Below, one piece after another: positions 21,901 to 28,074 of a stretch of 64,000 bases of DNA. The stretch spans positions 186,936,369 through 187,000,368 of the forward strand of contig CP136061.1 in assembly GCA_032622095.1 (NCBI GenBank), in the 5' to 3' direction. The DNA comes from Siphonodentalium dalli (taxonomy: Eukaryota > Mollusca > Scaphopoda > Gadilida > Siphonodentaliidae). Numbering within the stretch: the first letter of the stretch is position 1; each line of letters begins with the position of its first letter. The notes beneath the pieces were generated by a model that saw only the letters and a list, made by a program, of their open reading frames with translations, made no database searches and had not been told where the DNA came from. The position numbers and the translations under genes were made by a program.

Positions 21901-23526
21901 CTGTTAATGCCCTCTTGCATGTAGCCCAAGAAATAGCTTTTTGCCATCGGTTCGCAGTTTGGTCTGACATCCCGATTTGACCCAGTCGATTGTGACCCAA
22001 TTACCATGATACGGCATTAGCGGTACTGACGCTAATGGGGTCGTTGTCGTAACGTTTTATACATAAATGCACACGGTGTGCATTGCTGTCTGCTTCAATT
22101 CAGACTATATTTTCTTCTGTAGTTCTGATAAACTTCATAAAGGCATTCTTTTATCACAATGACGAAACTGCAATAAAATTGATCATCGGTCGCATACTGA
22201 TCTTAGTTACCGGTATAAAACAGGGAAATCGATGAACGGAAGAATATGAACTTACAAAAAAATCAACACATGTGCATTTATGTAGAAAACACTGTGACAC
22301 TACGTGAGACTGGTGTGCATTTATGTATGGAAACGGGCCAGCTCGCCCCAGGGCCCACTCGCCCCAAGCCAGCTCGCCCCGGGCCAACTCGGTCCAAGGG
22401 ATAATGTCTTATTTAAGTTGTTTTTCTTTGGTGTTTTTTTGCTTGCTTGCTTTCTCTCTCTCCCCATCTCTCTCAGGGTTGTCAGGAGATAGATGGATAG
22501 TTGGGTAGTAGTAATAATTATTTATTTCGTTGATAACAAGAATAAAAACATATAAGAACATTTATATATATATAACATGAACTTGAATGAATATGAAAAA
22601 TTACGCCGACTAAATTTGACAACGAATATGATGAATGAATATGATGAATGATGAATGAATATGATGAATGAATATGATGAATGAATATGATGAATGAATA
22701 TGACGAACGACATTCAGTCTTCGATGCCAGCCTTCGAGATCATTATTTGTCAGTCTGCACGTCATGTCGAAATATACTCCATTCTTCAATTGAATATGTG
22801 CTGGAATCGAGCCATGCACACAATGATCTGCCGAACGAAGTCTGTCAACAGCCCTCCCGCTCTGTAAGCTCTCTGAAGGCCGACGTCGCTAACCTTCCGA
22901 AGAACAGCCTGCGACCAGCGGAAGCAACAACCTTTGAAAAAGTTTGATACTAACTCCTGGGACCACCTCACGAATCGACTGCCTGCACAGAGCTGTTTCA
23001 AAATCAAGCACAACATTGGTCACAGCAGGATGATCTAGTCTGGCCACGACCTCTCTGAATACTTTGACATAGTCGGAACGCGACTTGTGGTTATGATGTC
23101 AGATACTAATTGCACTGCTTATATTATAAGTTATATACTGCATCATCAGTGTATGTGGTCGGCATATGAAAGTGATTATCTATCACACGTTCTGAAGCCA
23201 TCTCACCCTCTGAAGTGTGACATATCGAGGGTGTAGCTCAGAGTTCGGACAACAAAGCAACTGAGCTATCCGTTTTCAGAAGTTCAGTCCTTAACCTGTT
23301 ACCGTAACCTTGGTCTCGTCAAAATGATTGTGCGGCACAATTTGTGCCGTGTGTGTAGCTCGAATTTAGGCAACATATCTTCGAAATATAGACTACCTGG
23401 GTGGACCAAACACAAATTGTAATTGTTAAAATATCACATACTTTCATGCTTAGTTGATTTCTGATTATCTGGTTTGGGACTTGGATCTCGGGGGGCACGT
23501 CGAAACGCCCTGAAGAACGCTTCCAT
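798..23526 (-). CDS. LDLRAP1-like: LDLRAP1/ARH-like PTB adaptor gene (five exons, 3' partial)
   Basis: Spliced host gene reconstructed from exons 23526-23442, 15326-15169, 8707-8595, 2264-2150 and 911-798. Together they give 585 nt, exactly 195 codons with no stop. The exon ends are phase 1, 0, 2, 0 and 0, every intron is GT-AG, and acceptors have pyrimidine tracts. The product has a short basic N-terminus (MEAFFRAFRRAPRD) and then a whole PTB/PID fold. The order KLPEGW, YAKYVGSTLL, KLQKVSLTV, ISFCTADKWHDKIFAYIA, VECHAFLCTRRK, AQALTLTVFQAF parallels vertebrate ARH. In that family the PTB domain binds NPxY tails of LDL-receptor proteins at the inner plasma membrane, and the C-terminus binds clathrin and AP-2. 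Those C-terminal exons would lie left of base 798. Introns are 8115, 6461, 6330 and 1238 bp and full of transposons. The family call rests on remembered motif order, not a search. GULP or another PTB adaptor is a less likely alternative. Confidence 0.85.
1076..1475. mobile_element. piggyBac-like MITE with TTAA target duplication
   Basis: The element is 1080-1471 (392 bp), flanked by TTAA at 1076-1079 and 1472-1475. It starts CCCTTTACCCAACA and ends TGTTGGGTAAAGGG, so the TIR is a perfect 14 bp. TTAA plus CCCTTT is the piggyBac signature. Inside are two inverted copies of a palindrome-like module ('ccaatgcattctcttatata' with 'gcgaggcgacc'), at about 1229-1294 and 1377-1445, so the element folds at two levels. 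No transposase. It lies in intron 4 of the ARH-like gene. Confidence 0.85.
2019..2122. mobile_element. Tc1/mariner-like MITE, half-length copy
   Basis: 104-bp element flanked by TA, beginning CAATAATGCCCTTAA and ending GGCATTACTG. Its body (AGCAGAATTA, GGATTTAGTC, CCATTCATCGAAAAGCTCT) matches the left arm of the full palindromic copy at 15649-15854. The right arm is nearly all deleted. It sits 27 bp downstream of the exon 4 donor. Confidence 0.7.
2150..2264 (-). CDS. LDLRAP1-like: ARH-like exon 4 (PTB core)
   Basis: 115-nt exon entering in phase 2 and leaving in phase 0. After completing Arg with the previous exon's AG it codes ISFCTADKWHDKIFAYIARN, then KINETVECHAFLCTRRKI. CTADKxHDKxFAYIA and ECHAFLCTxRK are the most diagnostic stretches of ARH-type PTB domains. 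The acceptor is TTTGTTTTCAG and the donor is ATT|GTAAGT, a near-consensus site. This exon most firmly anchors the family assignment. Confidence 0.88.
2443..2622. repeat. Minisatellite based on GGTACGAAACGACCA
   Basis: Eight or so degenerate copies of GGTACGAAACGACC with variable spacers in intron 4... strictly, in intron 3 of the ARH-like gene, just upstream (transcript sense) of exon 4. The open frames across it on both strands are by-products of the repeat. Confidence 0.7.
3538..5231. repeat. Inverted repeat with G/C homopolymer arms
   Basis: TTATTAGCAG, a G-run and AGTAAAAAAGTTGCGAGA at 3541-3580 recur inverted at about 5187-5228 (TTGCAACTTTTTTAGG, a C-run, CTGTTATTAGCAG). This may be the two ends of one ~1.7 kb element or two separate insertions of one family. 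No target duplication was found. Confidence 0.4.
5571..6330. repeat. Tandem array around a 5S-like segment
   Basis: Diverged repeats of a roughly 110-130-bp unit, recognisable by 'cgctacactgagacgag', 'ttttctcacagggac', 'ttatatcattTgtaacac' and 'gcggtctctgtggatctcag'. Units start near 5594, 5951, 6070, 6170 and 6284. The 5S-like sequence is embedded between the first and second. Confidence 0.6.
5755..5872 (+). ncRNA. 5S rRNA-like segment (5S-derived SINE head or pseudogene)
   Basis: Bases 5791-5872 follow the 3' two thirds of metazoan 5S rRNA: AAAGTTAAGCAATGTCAAGC, TTGGTTAGT, TTGGTGACCGGCTTGGGATT, CCGGGTGCTG. This covers the internal promoter (A box to C box). The 5' third is poorly matched, and the usual TAGGC end is CCAAC, so it is not a functional 5S gene. 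Because it sits in a repeat array, a 5S-derived SINE is a good alternative to a plain pseudogene. Confidence 0.6.
6455..6950. mobile_element. MULE-like MITE with 9-10 bp target duplication
   Basis: Element 6465-6940, flanked by the direct repeat CTTAGTGATG at 6455-6464 and 6941-6950. TIRs are GATGGGGTCATTGTCACAAG on the left and its complement on the right. Subterminal copies of AGCTGGCTACAAATGTGATC extend the inverted arms. The interior has no transposase. A 9-10-bp duplication and long TIRs fit Mutator-like elements. The GGGGTCATTGTC end recurs at 20.7 and 21.6 kb, so a family exists here. Confidence 0.75.
6950..7974. mobile_element. hAT-like non-autonomous element, 1009 bp
   Basis: Element 6958-7966 with perfect 8-bp target duplication GGTCTTAC (6950-6957 and 7967-7974). 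It begins AACCCTGATTATTAG and ends CTAATTATCAGGGTT, a 15-bp TIR with one mismatch. Just inside each end are small GC palindromes (GTCGGCTATCGGCAAAGCCGAC and CCTAGG types). No long reading frame with transposase motifs. It abuts the previous MITE, sharing one base of target repeat. Confidence 0.75.
7975..8104. mobile_element. Short foldback MITE
   Basis: A ~130-bp near-perfect inverted repeat: CCACGGGAGCTTGGAA with CTTGATCAA and CCTTAATTA on the left, complementary TAATTAAGG, TTGATCAAATTCCAAGCTCC and CTGTGG on the right, with a short loop near 8035-8042. It directly abuts the hAT-like element. Confidence 0.6.
8595..8707 (-). CDS. LDLRAP1-like: ARH-like exon 3 (PTB strands)
   Basis: 113-nt exon, too short to stand out as an open frame. 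Phase 0 in, phase 2 out. It codes TKSKGSKLQKVSLTVTQHGI, then RVNDMQSKDLVLESSIT plus the first two bases of Arg. KLQKVxLxV.xxGI is the central PTB sheet, and vertebrate ARH has KKLQKVTLKVSPRGI at this place. The acceptor is TTTTGTTTTTCAG and the donor ACAAG|GTAAAT. Joined to the next exon it reads SSIT-R-ISFCTADK, as expected. Confidence 0.85.
8708..12340. other. Intronic stretch, no gene seen
   Basis: Left part of intron 2 of the ARH-like gene. It holds AT-rich sequence, a small inverted GGCTGGCTCA/GGCTCAGCTGGC region near 10060-10165, a poly-C tract near 11117, a perfect 24-bp palindrome at 11299-11322 and a smaller one (TTACCCTCGAGGGTAA) near 11470. No coding exon or transposase could be recognised on either strand. 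Confidence 0.6.
11299..11322. repeat. Perfect 24-bp palindrome
   Basis: CGTATGGAACAT and its exact complement ATGTTCCATACG abut without a spacer. It could be a dimeric factor site or just chance plus hairpin. Nothing around it indicates a role. Confidence 0.6.
12341..12493. mobile_element. GC-rich palindromic MITE
   Basis: A 153-bp foldback: ACAGTTATC...CCC at the left and GGG..GATAACTGT at the right. Inner arms are GTGAGACACGAGGATTTGTCG / CGACAAATCCCCGTGTCTCAC and GACCTGGAATGTCACC / GGTGACATTCCAGGTC around a GC loop. The 141-aa open frame over it is a translation of the palindrome. CCAAT and GC-box-like words at about 12510-12600 belong to the flanking DNA. Confidence 0.65.
12770..13690. 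repeat. Dispersed repeat with internal direct repeats
   Basis: Two copies of GTGACCTCATTTGAACAAAT about 153 bp apart (near 13390 and 13543), each followed by AATATGAACCCATT and GAAGATGTTTAAA. The end is CTCAGGTGAGCTAAAAAC at about 13670-13686. The wording and the CTCAGGTGAGCTAAAA tail are typical of mollusc dispersed repeats. A separate repeat-like segment (CCAAATTTGGTGTGGTGCC) lies at about 12900-12960. Confidence 0.5.
13841..14932. mobile_element. hAT-like element, 1076 bp, decayed
   Basis: Element 13849-14924 with perfect 8-bp target duplication ATTCCAAC. Ends are TAGTGCTGGGCGGT and, read inward from the right, TAGGGCTGGACGATATTAAC; TAGxGCTGGxCG is a familiar hAT terminus. A 67-codon plus frame near 14095-14298 ends in CQLCHASSFSTMMHMHRQL, which could be a decayed zinc finger of BED type, but this is weak. 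No catalytic region. Confidence 0.75.
15169..15326 (-). CDS. LDLRAP1-like: ARH-like exon 2 (start of PTB domain)
   Basis: 158-nt exon, phase 1 in and phase 0 out. It codes (K)LPEGWDVNKEAVKGGI, then MFYAKYVGSTLLDELPDGES and GDGISTKAVQNIVVM. LPExW then YAKYxGSTLL is the first strand and helix of PTB domains. In vertebrate ARH the same place reads KLPENW and FSLKYLGMTLVE. The acceptor is TTGTTGTCAACAG, with an in-register AG two bases further as an alternative. The donor is GTGATG|GTATGT. The inserted ELPDGESYGDG loop is longer than the mammalian one. Confidence 0.87.
15649..15854. mobile_element. Tc1/mariner-like palindromic MITE, full copy
   Basis: 206 bp flanked by TA. It is a near-perfect palindrome: CAGTAATGCCCTAA at the left, TTAGGGCATTACTG at the right, and arms with CAGCAGAATTATGGGTAACT and its complement meeting at AGAGCTCTCACTGAGAGCTCT-like loop near 15750. 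TA flanks and the CAGT terminus suit Tc1/mariner MITEs. Same family as the half copy at 2019-2122. Confidence 0.85.
16515..16665. repeat. Inverted repeat, MITE-like
   Basis: GTGTTATTGTC and TGTTATGTAAACAAAAGTCA on the left pair with TGACTTTTGTTTACATAACA and GACAATAACAT on the right, with ~35 bp between the arms. An extra internal copy of ATAAACAAAAG sits in the loop. No target duplication was resolved. Confidence 0.55.
17205..18665. repeat. Satellite array, about nine 135-175-bp monomers, ending in a C-tract
   Basis: Monomers are marked by ATCCAAGATGGCTGCTGGC, GACCCCAAAATGACTCGTTCC, CATCTACATGTCAATGTTAA and CCAAAGGATTTAGTCATGCA. The ATCCAAGATGGC mark occurs near 17370, 17529, 17664, 17828, 17987, 18151, 18305, 18480 and 18628, so the period varies. 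The array ends at a ~24-base C-run (about 18642-18665). Open frames in it repeat the same translated words and are not genes. Confidence 0.85.
20696..21634. mobile_element. MULE-like non-autonomous element (probable)
   Basis: Left end GGGGTCATTGTCATAATG with TTTTATAAATAAATGCAC. The right end, read inward, is GGGGTCATTGTCGTTGTG with TTTTCTAAATAAATGCAC at 21597-21634. A related, partly deleted element lies at about 22029-22310. No clean target duplication was found, and a separate hAT-type end is nested inside, so the boundaries are tentative. Confidence 0.5.
21310..21433. mobile_element. hAT terminus remnant
   Basis: Repeated ATTAATCG/CGATTA words followed by CGATTAATCGTGGCACCCCT. GTGGCACCCCTA (inward AGGGGTGCCAC) is a widespread hAT terminal repeat. 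The other end was not located. Confidence 0.45.
22328..23180 (-). pseudogene. Decayed MULE transposase (copy A)
   Basis: Minus-strand coding relic. It reads VFREVVARLDHPAVTNVVLD, then DFETAL, CRQSIREVVPG and, after a frameshift, GCCFRWSQAVLRKVSDVGLQ and, near 22712-22755, LTNNDLEGWHRRLN. The (D)FE, GCxFxxxQAxxR and TNNDxEGWH words are Mutator-type transposase landmarks, also intact at 36821-37549. Stops and frameshifts kill it. A short tandem run CAGCTCGCCCCAGGGC at 22328-22395 may be its repeat-built terminus. It lies inside intron 1 of the ARH-like gene, same strand. Confidence 0.7.
23442..23526 (-). CDS. LDLRAP1-like: ARH-like exon 1, copy A
   Basis: 85 coding nt: ATG at 23526-23524, MEAFFRAFRRAPRDPSPKPD then NQKSTKHE plus one base, donor GAAA|GTATGT. 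Joined to exon 2 the split codon is AAG (Lys), giving KHE-K-LPEGW as in the vertebrate ARH order. The context AAAG before ATG is a fair start. Stops are close upstream, so this ATG is the likely initiator. An identical exon lies in copy B. This copy is the nearer to exon 2 and needs no LINE read-through. Confidence 0.82.
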
Positions 23527-23551
23527 CTTTAATCGTTGAAAACATCCGATA

Positions 23552-23559
23552 TGACGTCA
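23552..23559. promoter_or_regulatory. CRE-like palindrome upstream of exon 1 (copy A)
   Basis: A perfect TGACGTCA 26 bp 5' of the start codon, with a TATTTATAG/CTATAAATA word ~65 bp upstream (23592-23600). TGACGTCA is the CREB/ATF consensus. Its use here is inference. Present identically in copy B (about 33668). Confidence 0.4.
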
Positions 23560-23832
23560 GCTGTAGACAGAATATCATTTAGCAATTCGTTCTATAAATA
23601 AACAGTTAGGTGGGAGTGGTCGCAGAGCTTTTTATGCCTAATAATGTCCGCATAACTTACTAATTCTTATTATAATCGGCAGATGAAGTTGCTGATATAG
23701 CTAAATTCATTAATGATTAATGCGTTTTCATCAACGTATTAGTTTTTAGCTTCGTGCCTGGAGGGTCTCCGTTGGGGGGGGGGGGGGGGGTCCACATTGG
23801 TAATTCCAACTGCACCCACTGTCTGGTATCAG

Positions 23833-24017
23833 TACGGCTGATTCTTCAACTTGAAGCAGCCCATGTAGAAATTGCCGTTGCAGCCAGGGATCTCGAGACA
23901 GACGTGAGGAAGAAATACACAGAAATAGATACGAAGATCAGCGACCTATGGGCAAAATACAGAGAAGAGGACATCAGAACATCGGAATTCCTACAAGAAG
24001 TGACCATGTCGAGTTAA
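23833..24017 (+). pseudogene. Truncated copy of a plus-strand exon (copy A)
   Basis: Same frame as the copy B exon (see 33948-34153) through SEFLQEVT. It then runs into LINE-A sequence, with three foreign codons and a stop at 24015-24017. The exon end and poly(A) signal remain only in copy B. Confidence 0.5.
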
Positions 24018-24427
24018 CTGTGACTAAATCCAGAGCCATCTGAACCGCACTGGGTTATATATATATATCTTTATTTCCTCCGTTTCCGAAGATATCAAAA
24101 TATATAACAATAATAGAGACTGTCGTCTCAACATTTACACACAACACATTGAATTGTTATCATATTTTACATAATTATACAACATGACAAGTATCCATAA
24201 ACATTCAGCATACAATCATTATAGTAACATAAATATGCAAGATATCGATAAAGGCATAGGTAGCATGAAATTCAATTGACCTTTGCGGCTGACATTATTT
24301 AATTTTTGTTGTTGTTGTTGTTGTGGCTGATATTACGATATATTCCTCTCATGTCAGCGCTGCTCATATTGTATATGCCATGTATATTTACGAAAGTTTT
24401 ATACTGGTGACGCGTATACACTTACAC

Positions 24428-27400
24428 TTAAACATTCTCAGCTGCTGTTCGGTCAACATATAATTTCCACAGATAAGCACATTTCCTCACAAAAAAGTCG
24501 ATTAGATAAATTTCAACTTCTGCGGATTCATGTACGAGATCATTACATCTAGATAGAAATATGCGTGTTTTAGATTCAGTATCGAGTGAGTCAAATTTTA
24601 GATAAACGTCCACGTGAAATTCATTTAGTAGTTCATATTCGATAAGATCCCTATCACGATGTAACGAGGAGCATTCCACTAATGCATGGGACACTATATC
24701 TGTGTATTTTAATCGACAGAGTGAGCAATTTGCTTCTTCGGTTTGTAATATAGACAACAGTCGCGCAACAATTAAATATGACTCTTTGTTTTTGGGGAAT
24801 TTTCGACAATTTTGCCATAATTGGGACATATGACGACTGGAATGTATGTCATGGAACCGAATAAGTCTATTATCGCTTAATATGTTTTGTGTCCATTCTG
24901 CATCGTTTATTTCCGACCAACGTTGTCTGACTTTTCGCTTCCATGTTGTCGGATTTAAAAAGGATCTATGACGAATAAACGCTTCCAGTTCCCCTGTCAA
25001 CTTATATTTGTCAAAGATAAAAATGATATCGGCCATGAAATTCCCTGAAAATTTAACGAGGCCCGTCAGATATTGATGTAATCTCGTGAAAAATAATTGT
25101 TTACCGGTTTTGTTGGATTTTAAGTTGCACAAGGAACCAAAAAATGACATTTTACGTTTTTCAATTATTGCATTTATTGGCGACATACCGACCAAACCGC
25201 ATGCTATATTTGTTGATGTTCGTCTATGTAAACCCTGATAATATTTTATGCAGAATCGATGAGTTTTCTCAAGTCGATCAACACAATTTCTATTGAGATC
25301 CCATAGTAATTCAGAACCATAAAGACCTTTAGATAAGACTACTGATGAATATAACATCGTGCAACTCTGTGGCGTTATTCCACCGGGATAAACTCCTGCG
25401 TTTGCTAGCATCATGAGTGCACTTCTTAGTTTGTCACAAATGCGTTCAACGAAAGCAGTATTGAAATCATATTTGTCGATGGGTATGCCAAGATGAGTAG
25501 TTTCTGTGCATTCTTCCACCCGATTGGCACACAAAGTCCAATTTTTTGCTCGATTAGAAAATTCATTTTTGGATTCGTTTAAAACCAGAACCGAACATTT
25601 ATTGGAGTTATATCTGTACCGCCATTTGTTACTGTATTTTTCACAAATATTACATAATTCCGACAACCCCGTACTACTCAATGAGAGCAATACCATGTCA
25701 TCTGCGTGTGTAGGACAAGTACAGTTGACGCCGAGTATAGTAAGACCATATGGTGACTCTGATAACAATTTTATCAATTCGTCTACGTATATCATGTAGT
25801 ACAGAGGCGAGAGAATGCTTCCCTGTCTGGCGCCCTGTTGTACATCGAACCAACGCGAATATGTTTCATCATACCGGATACAACATTGAACAGTTTTGAG
25901 TAGTTGGTTTATCAGTTTAAATGTATGTCCTTGCATTCCACGTTTATGTAGTTTGTATAATAGACCATCAATCCAGACAGTGTCAAATGCTTTCCAAACG
26001 TCTAGAAAGAAGCAGTATAATTCCTGATTGCAATCGGAAGTGTAAGAAATGCATTCCCTCAAAAGGTATGATGTCATTGTTGCGCTTACACTTTTTTGGA
26101 AACCATGTTGTAACGGGTGTACTGAAAGAATGTTCGGTGCATATGATTCCAGTCGAGATTGCATAACTTTCTCAAATAATTTATACAATACAGGCATTAG
26201 AGTAATTGCTCGATAGCTGTCAAATTCTGTTCTGGGCTTTGATCCTCCTTTGTACAGTGTTACGATTATTCCGCGTTTCATTTGATTGGGAACATTTTGT
26301 GTCATAAAGATTGACGTGAGTAGTTCAGCGATAGTTTTCGTTAGTAGAGGGCTTCCATGAATTAAATGTTCGTTTGTAATATTATCCCACCCGGCCGCTT
26401 TGTTTCGACTGAGAGAACGATAAATTGGTACAAGTTCCTTTCCGGTTACAGGGAACAGAATGCGACGGTCAATTTCGCTCGTTTGTCTACATGACTGTTC
26501 AGAAGTCTCGCGCGATACAAATGAAGTGATTTTATCAAAATGTTCAGAATTGAACTCATAGTGGTACAGGGGCGAGTATAGCTTTTCGAAATAAGTTGCC
26601 CAACCTTCTGAAACTTCCTCTTCTGTGCGTAGTGTTTTTCCTTCATGACAGTAGATCGGATTTCGATCCAAATGTGTACGCCGGCGTTTGTTACGTAAAA
26701 TACGAAATAAATAGTCCCTGTCAACTTGCGCCCGTTCATCAATCTCATCATTTAAATCTGTCATGTGTTTTTCTGCTGCTTTCCTATATTCTCTACGGAA
26801 TTCGCGTTTGGCTAATTTATATAAATTATAGGCATCTGATTTAGAATCTGCTCTTGGGCGCCCTTTATATATCCAGTTATTTCGCAAGATTCCCATATTT
26901 GCATGCAATTGTTTCAGTTTTTCGTTCCAAAAGGGCTTCAGATTTTTTCTAAATTTCTTTTTTGGTAGCGCTTTATCCGTTGCAGTGGATATAGCATGCA
27001 TAATAGTATCGTATAGTTCTGAAGAATTTAGTTTTCTAGAGGATATAGCGATCGACCTTAATTCTGCATCTAAAGAATTGTGATATATTTCAATTAAGTT
27101 TGTCTGACGTGATACACGCTTCCAATCTATCATTGATACGGGTTGATGACTGTTTAGCGATTTAGCTTTGGCGTGCACAGGAACGTTAATACCCACGGAA
27201 ATCGGTTTGTGATTTGATACATCAATAGAATCATCATCGAGAACATTCACAGTTTTGACACATGTTTTTAGTGTCTCCGGTACAAGAATGTGATCTATGA
27301 TTGAACCTTGTATCATATGATTAATAGTTCCAAATGGAACACAAGTTACGGGCGGGGTATTTCCGCACATTTGAACATTTGTAGACAATAGGTTTAATTG

Positions 27401-28030
27401 CTTGACAAATTTTGTGAACGCCATATTGCGGTCAGCACTGACATTTAATCGAGCATTAAAGTCGCCCATTACTATTATATTGCCATGTGCTTTATAAATA
27501 TTACATACATCGTATAACATTTGAATACATTCTCCATAGAATTCTGGTGTGTAATTCGTCGATGGAAGATATACTTGAAATATATAAATAAAGGTATTTT
27601 GGTATAAATGTATCTGAATGCCTATTATACGATCACTGTTGATAGGCAAGGGGCACACACAGTGGGAGATCCTTTTGTTCCACAAAAGAGCTACTCCACC
27701 CGATGGTCTCCCTCTTTTATTAGGCAGTTTTGGTGTTCTCTGACGATAATCACATGCCGCGTGGTATTCATAAGATTTGTCAAGTGATTCGATAAAGTCA
27801 ACATTGTGTGCAGACAACCAATGTTCGCTAACACCAATTATGTCATACAAGCCCGTGCCGAGCATCTTACTGAGATATGAACCTGATGACATAATACCAG
27901 TAGCGTTCCAAGTCAACAGATTAAGAGTGGAACTATCCATTCTGTAATCCGCTTTGTGACCTGAAAATACACAATTGCTCAACAAACACACAACTAAAAG
28001 AAGTAGAGCATTGCAGTAATGAATGCCCAT
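24428..28030 (-). CDS. LINE-A ORF2: endonuclease-reverse transcriptase
   Basis: Uninterrupted 1200 codons. Residues ~36-280 are an AP-type endonuclease (LNLLTWNATG, GVSEHWL, VMGDFNARL near 188, and a late SNHKPI near 272). Residues ~560-830 are the RT: LYKGGSKPR, HGFQKSVSATM, FLDVWKAFDTVW (catalytic Asp near 677), QQGARQGSILSPLYY, and HADDMVLL near 777, where the usual YADD has His for Tyr but both Asp remain. Near 1100 is a C-x2-C-x8-H-x4-C type cluster (CSLCRLKYTDIVSHALVEC). The first ~30 residues are hydrophobic; a second ATG at codon 31 directly before the endonuclease may be the true start. It nicks target DNA and copies LINE RNA there. Being intact, this copy may be young. Confidence 0.93.
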   Translation of the reverse strand: MGIHYCNALLLLVVCLLSNCVFSGHKADYRMDSSTLNLLTWNATGIMSSGSYLSKMLGTGLYDIIGVSEHWLSAHNVDFIESLDKSYEYHAACDYRQRTPKLPNKRGRPSGGVALLWNKRISHCVCPLPINSDRIIGIQIHLYQNTFIYIFQVYLPSTNYTPEFYGECIQMLYDVCNIYKAHGNIIVMGDFNARLNVSADRNMAFTKFVKQLNLLSTNVQMCGNTPPVTCVPFGTINHMIQGSIIDHILVPETLKTCVKTVNVLDDDSIDVSNHKPISVGINVPVHAKAKSLNSHQPVSMIDWKRVSRQTNLIEIYHNSLDAELRSIAISSRKLNSSELYDTIMHAISTATDKALPKKKFRKNLKPFWNEKLKQLHANMGILRNNWIYKGRPRADSKSDAYNLYKLAKREFRREYRKAAEKHMTDLNDEIDERAQVDRDYLFRILRNKRRRTHLDRNPIYCHEGKTLRTEEEVSEGWATYFEKLYSPLYHYEFNSEHFDKITSFVSRETSEQSCRQTSEIDRRILFPVTGKELVPIYRSLSRNKAAGWDNITNEHLIHGSPLLTKTIAELLTSIFMTQNVPNQMKRGIIVTLYKGGSKPRTEFDSYRAITLMPVLYKLFEKVMQSRLESYAPNILSVHPLQHGFQKSVSATMTSYLLRECISYTSDCNQELYCFFLDVWKAFDTVWIDGLLYKLHKRGMQGHTFKLINQLLKTVQCCIRYDETYSRWFDVQQGARQGSILSPLYYMIYVDELIKLLSESPYGLTILGVNCTCPTHADDMVLLSLSSTGLSELCNICEKYSNKWRYRYNSNKCSVLVLNESKNEFSNRAKNWTLCANRVEECTETTHLGIPIDKYDFNTAFVERICDKLRSALMMLANAGVYPGGITPQSCTMLYSSVVLSKGLYGSELLWDLNRNCVDRLEKTHRFCIKYYQGLHRRTSTNIACGLVGMSPINAIIEKRKMSFFGSLCNLKSNKTGKQLFFTRLHQYLTGLVKFSGNFMADIIFIFDKYKLTGELEAFIRHRSFLNPTTWKRKVRQRWSEINDAEWTQNILSDNRLIRFHDIHSSRHMSQLWQNCRKFPKNKESYLIVARLLSILQTEEANCSLCRLKYTDIVSHALVECSSLHRDRDLIEYELLNEFHVDVYLKFDSLDTESKTRIFLSRCNDLVHESAEVEIYLIDFFVRKCAYLWKLYVDRTAAENV

Positions 28031-28074
28031 ATCAACGGTACTATTTTAGTACTGAATATAGATGTATATTGGGG

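Larger units (their letters stand above)
15327..23441 (-). other. ARH-like intron 1, 8.1 kb
   Basis: The first intron holds the Tc1-like MITE, an inverted repeat, the 17-18.6 kb satellite, MULE-family pieces and a decayed MULE transposase. Stretches 15860-16500, 16700-17200 and 18670-20690 are AT-rich with no recognisable exon. A possible inverted pair ACTCTCGGGGTCCAAA / TTTGGACCCCAAGAGT lies at about 19604 and 19990. Confidence 0.65.
21474..24006. repeat. 2.5-kb direct repeat, copy A
   Basis: Matches 31603-34121 over its whole length with only a few substitutions, one short-repeat length change of 13 bp near 22650 and a one-base G-run difference. It contains ARH-like exon 1, its upstream region, a MULE relic and the start of the plus-strand exon. 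It ends exactly where LINE-A begins. The left flank of copy A and the right flank of copy B would form the pre-insertion locus. Confidence 0.92.

Noticed and set aside
25506-26844. Plus-strand frames within LINE-A ORF2
   Set aside because: Shadows of the long minus-strand EN-RT frame.
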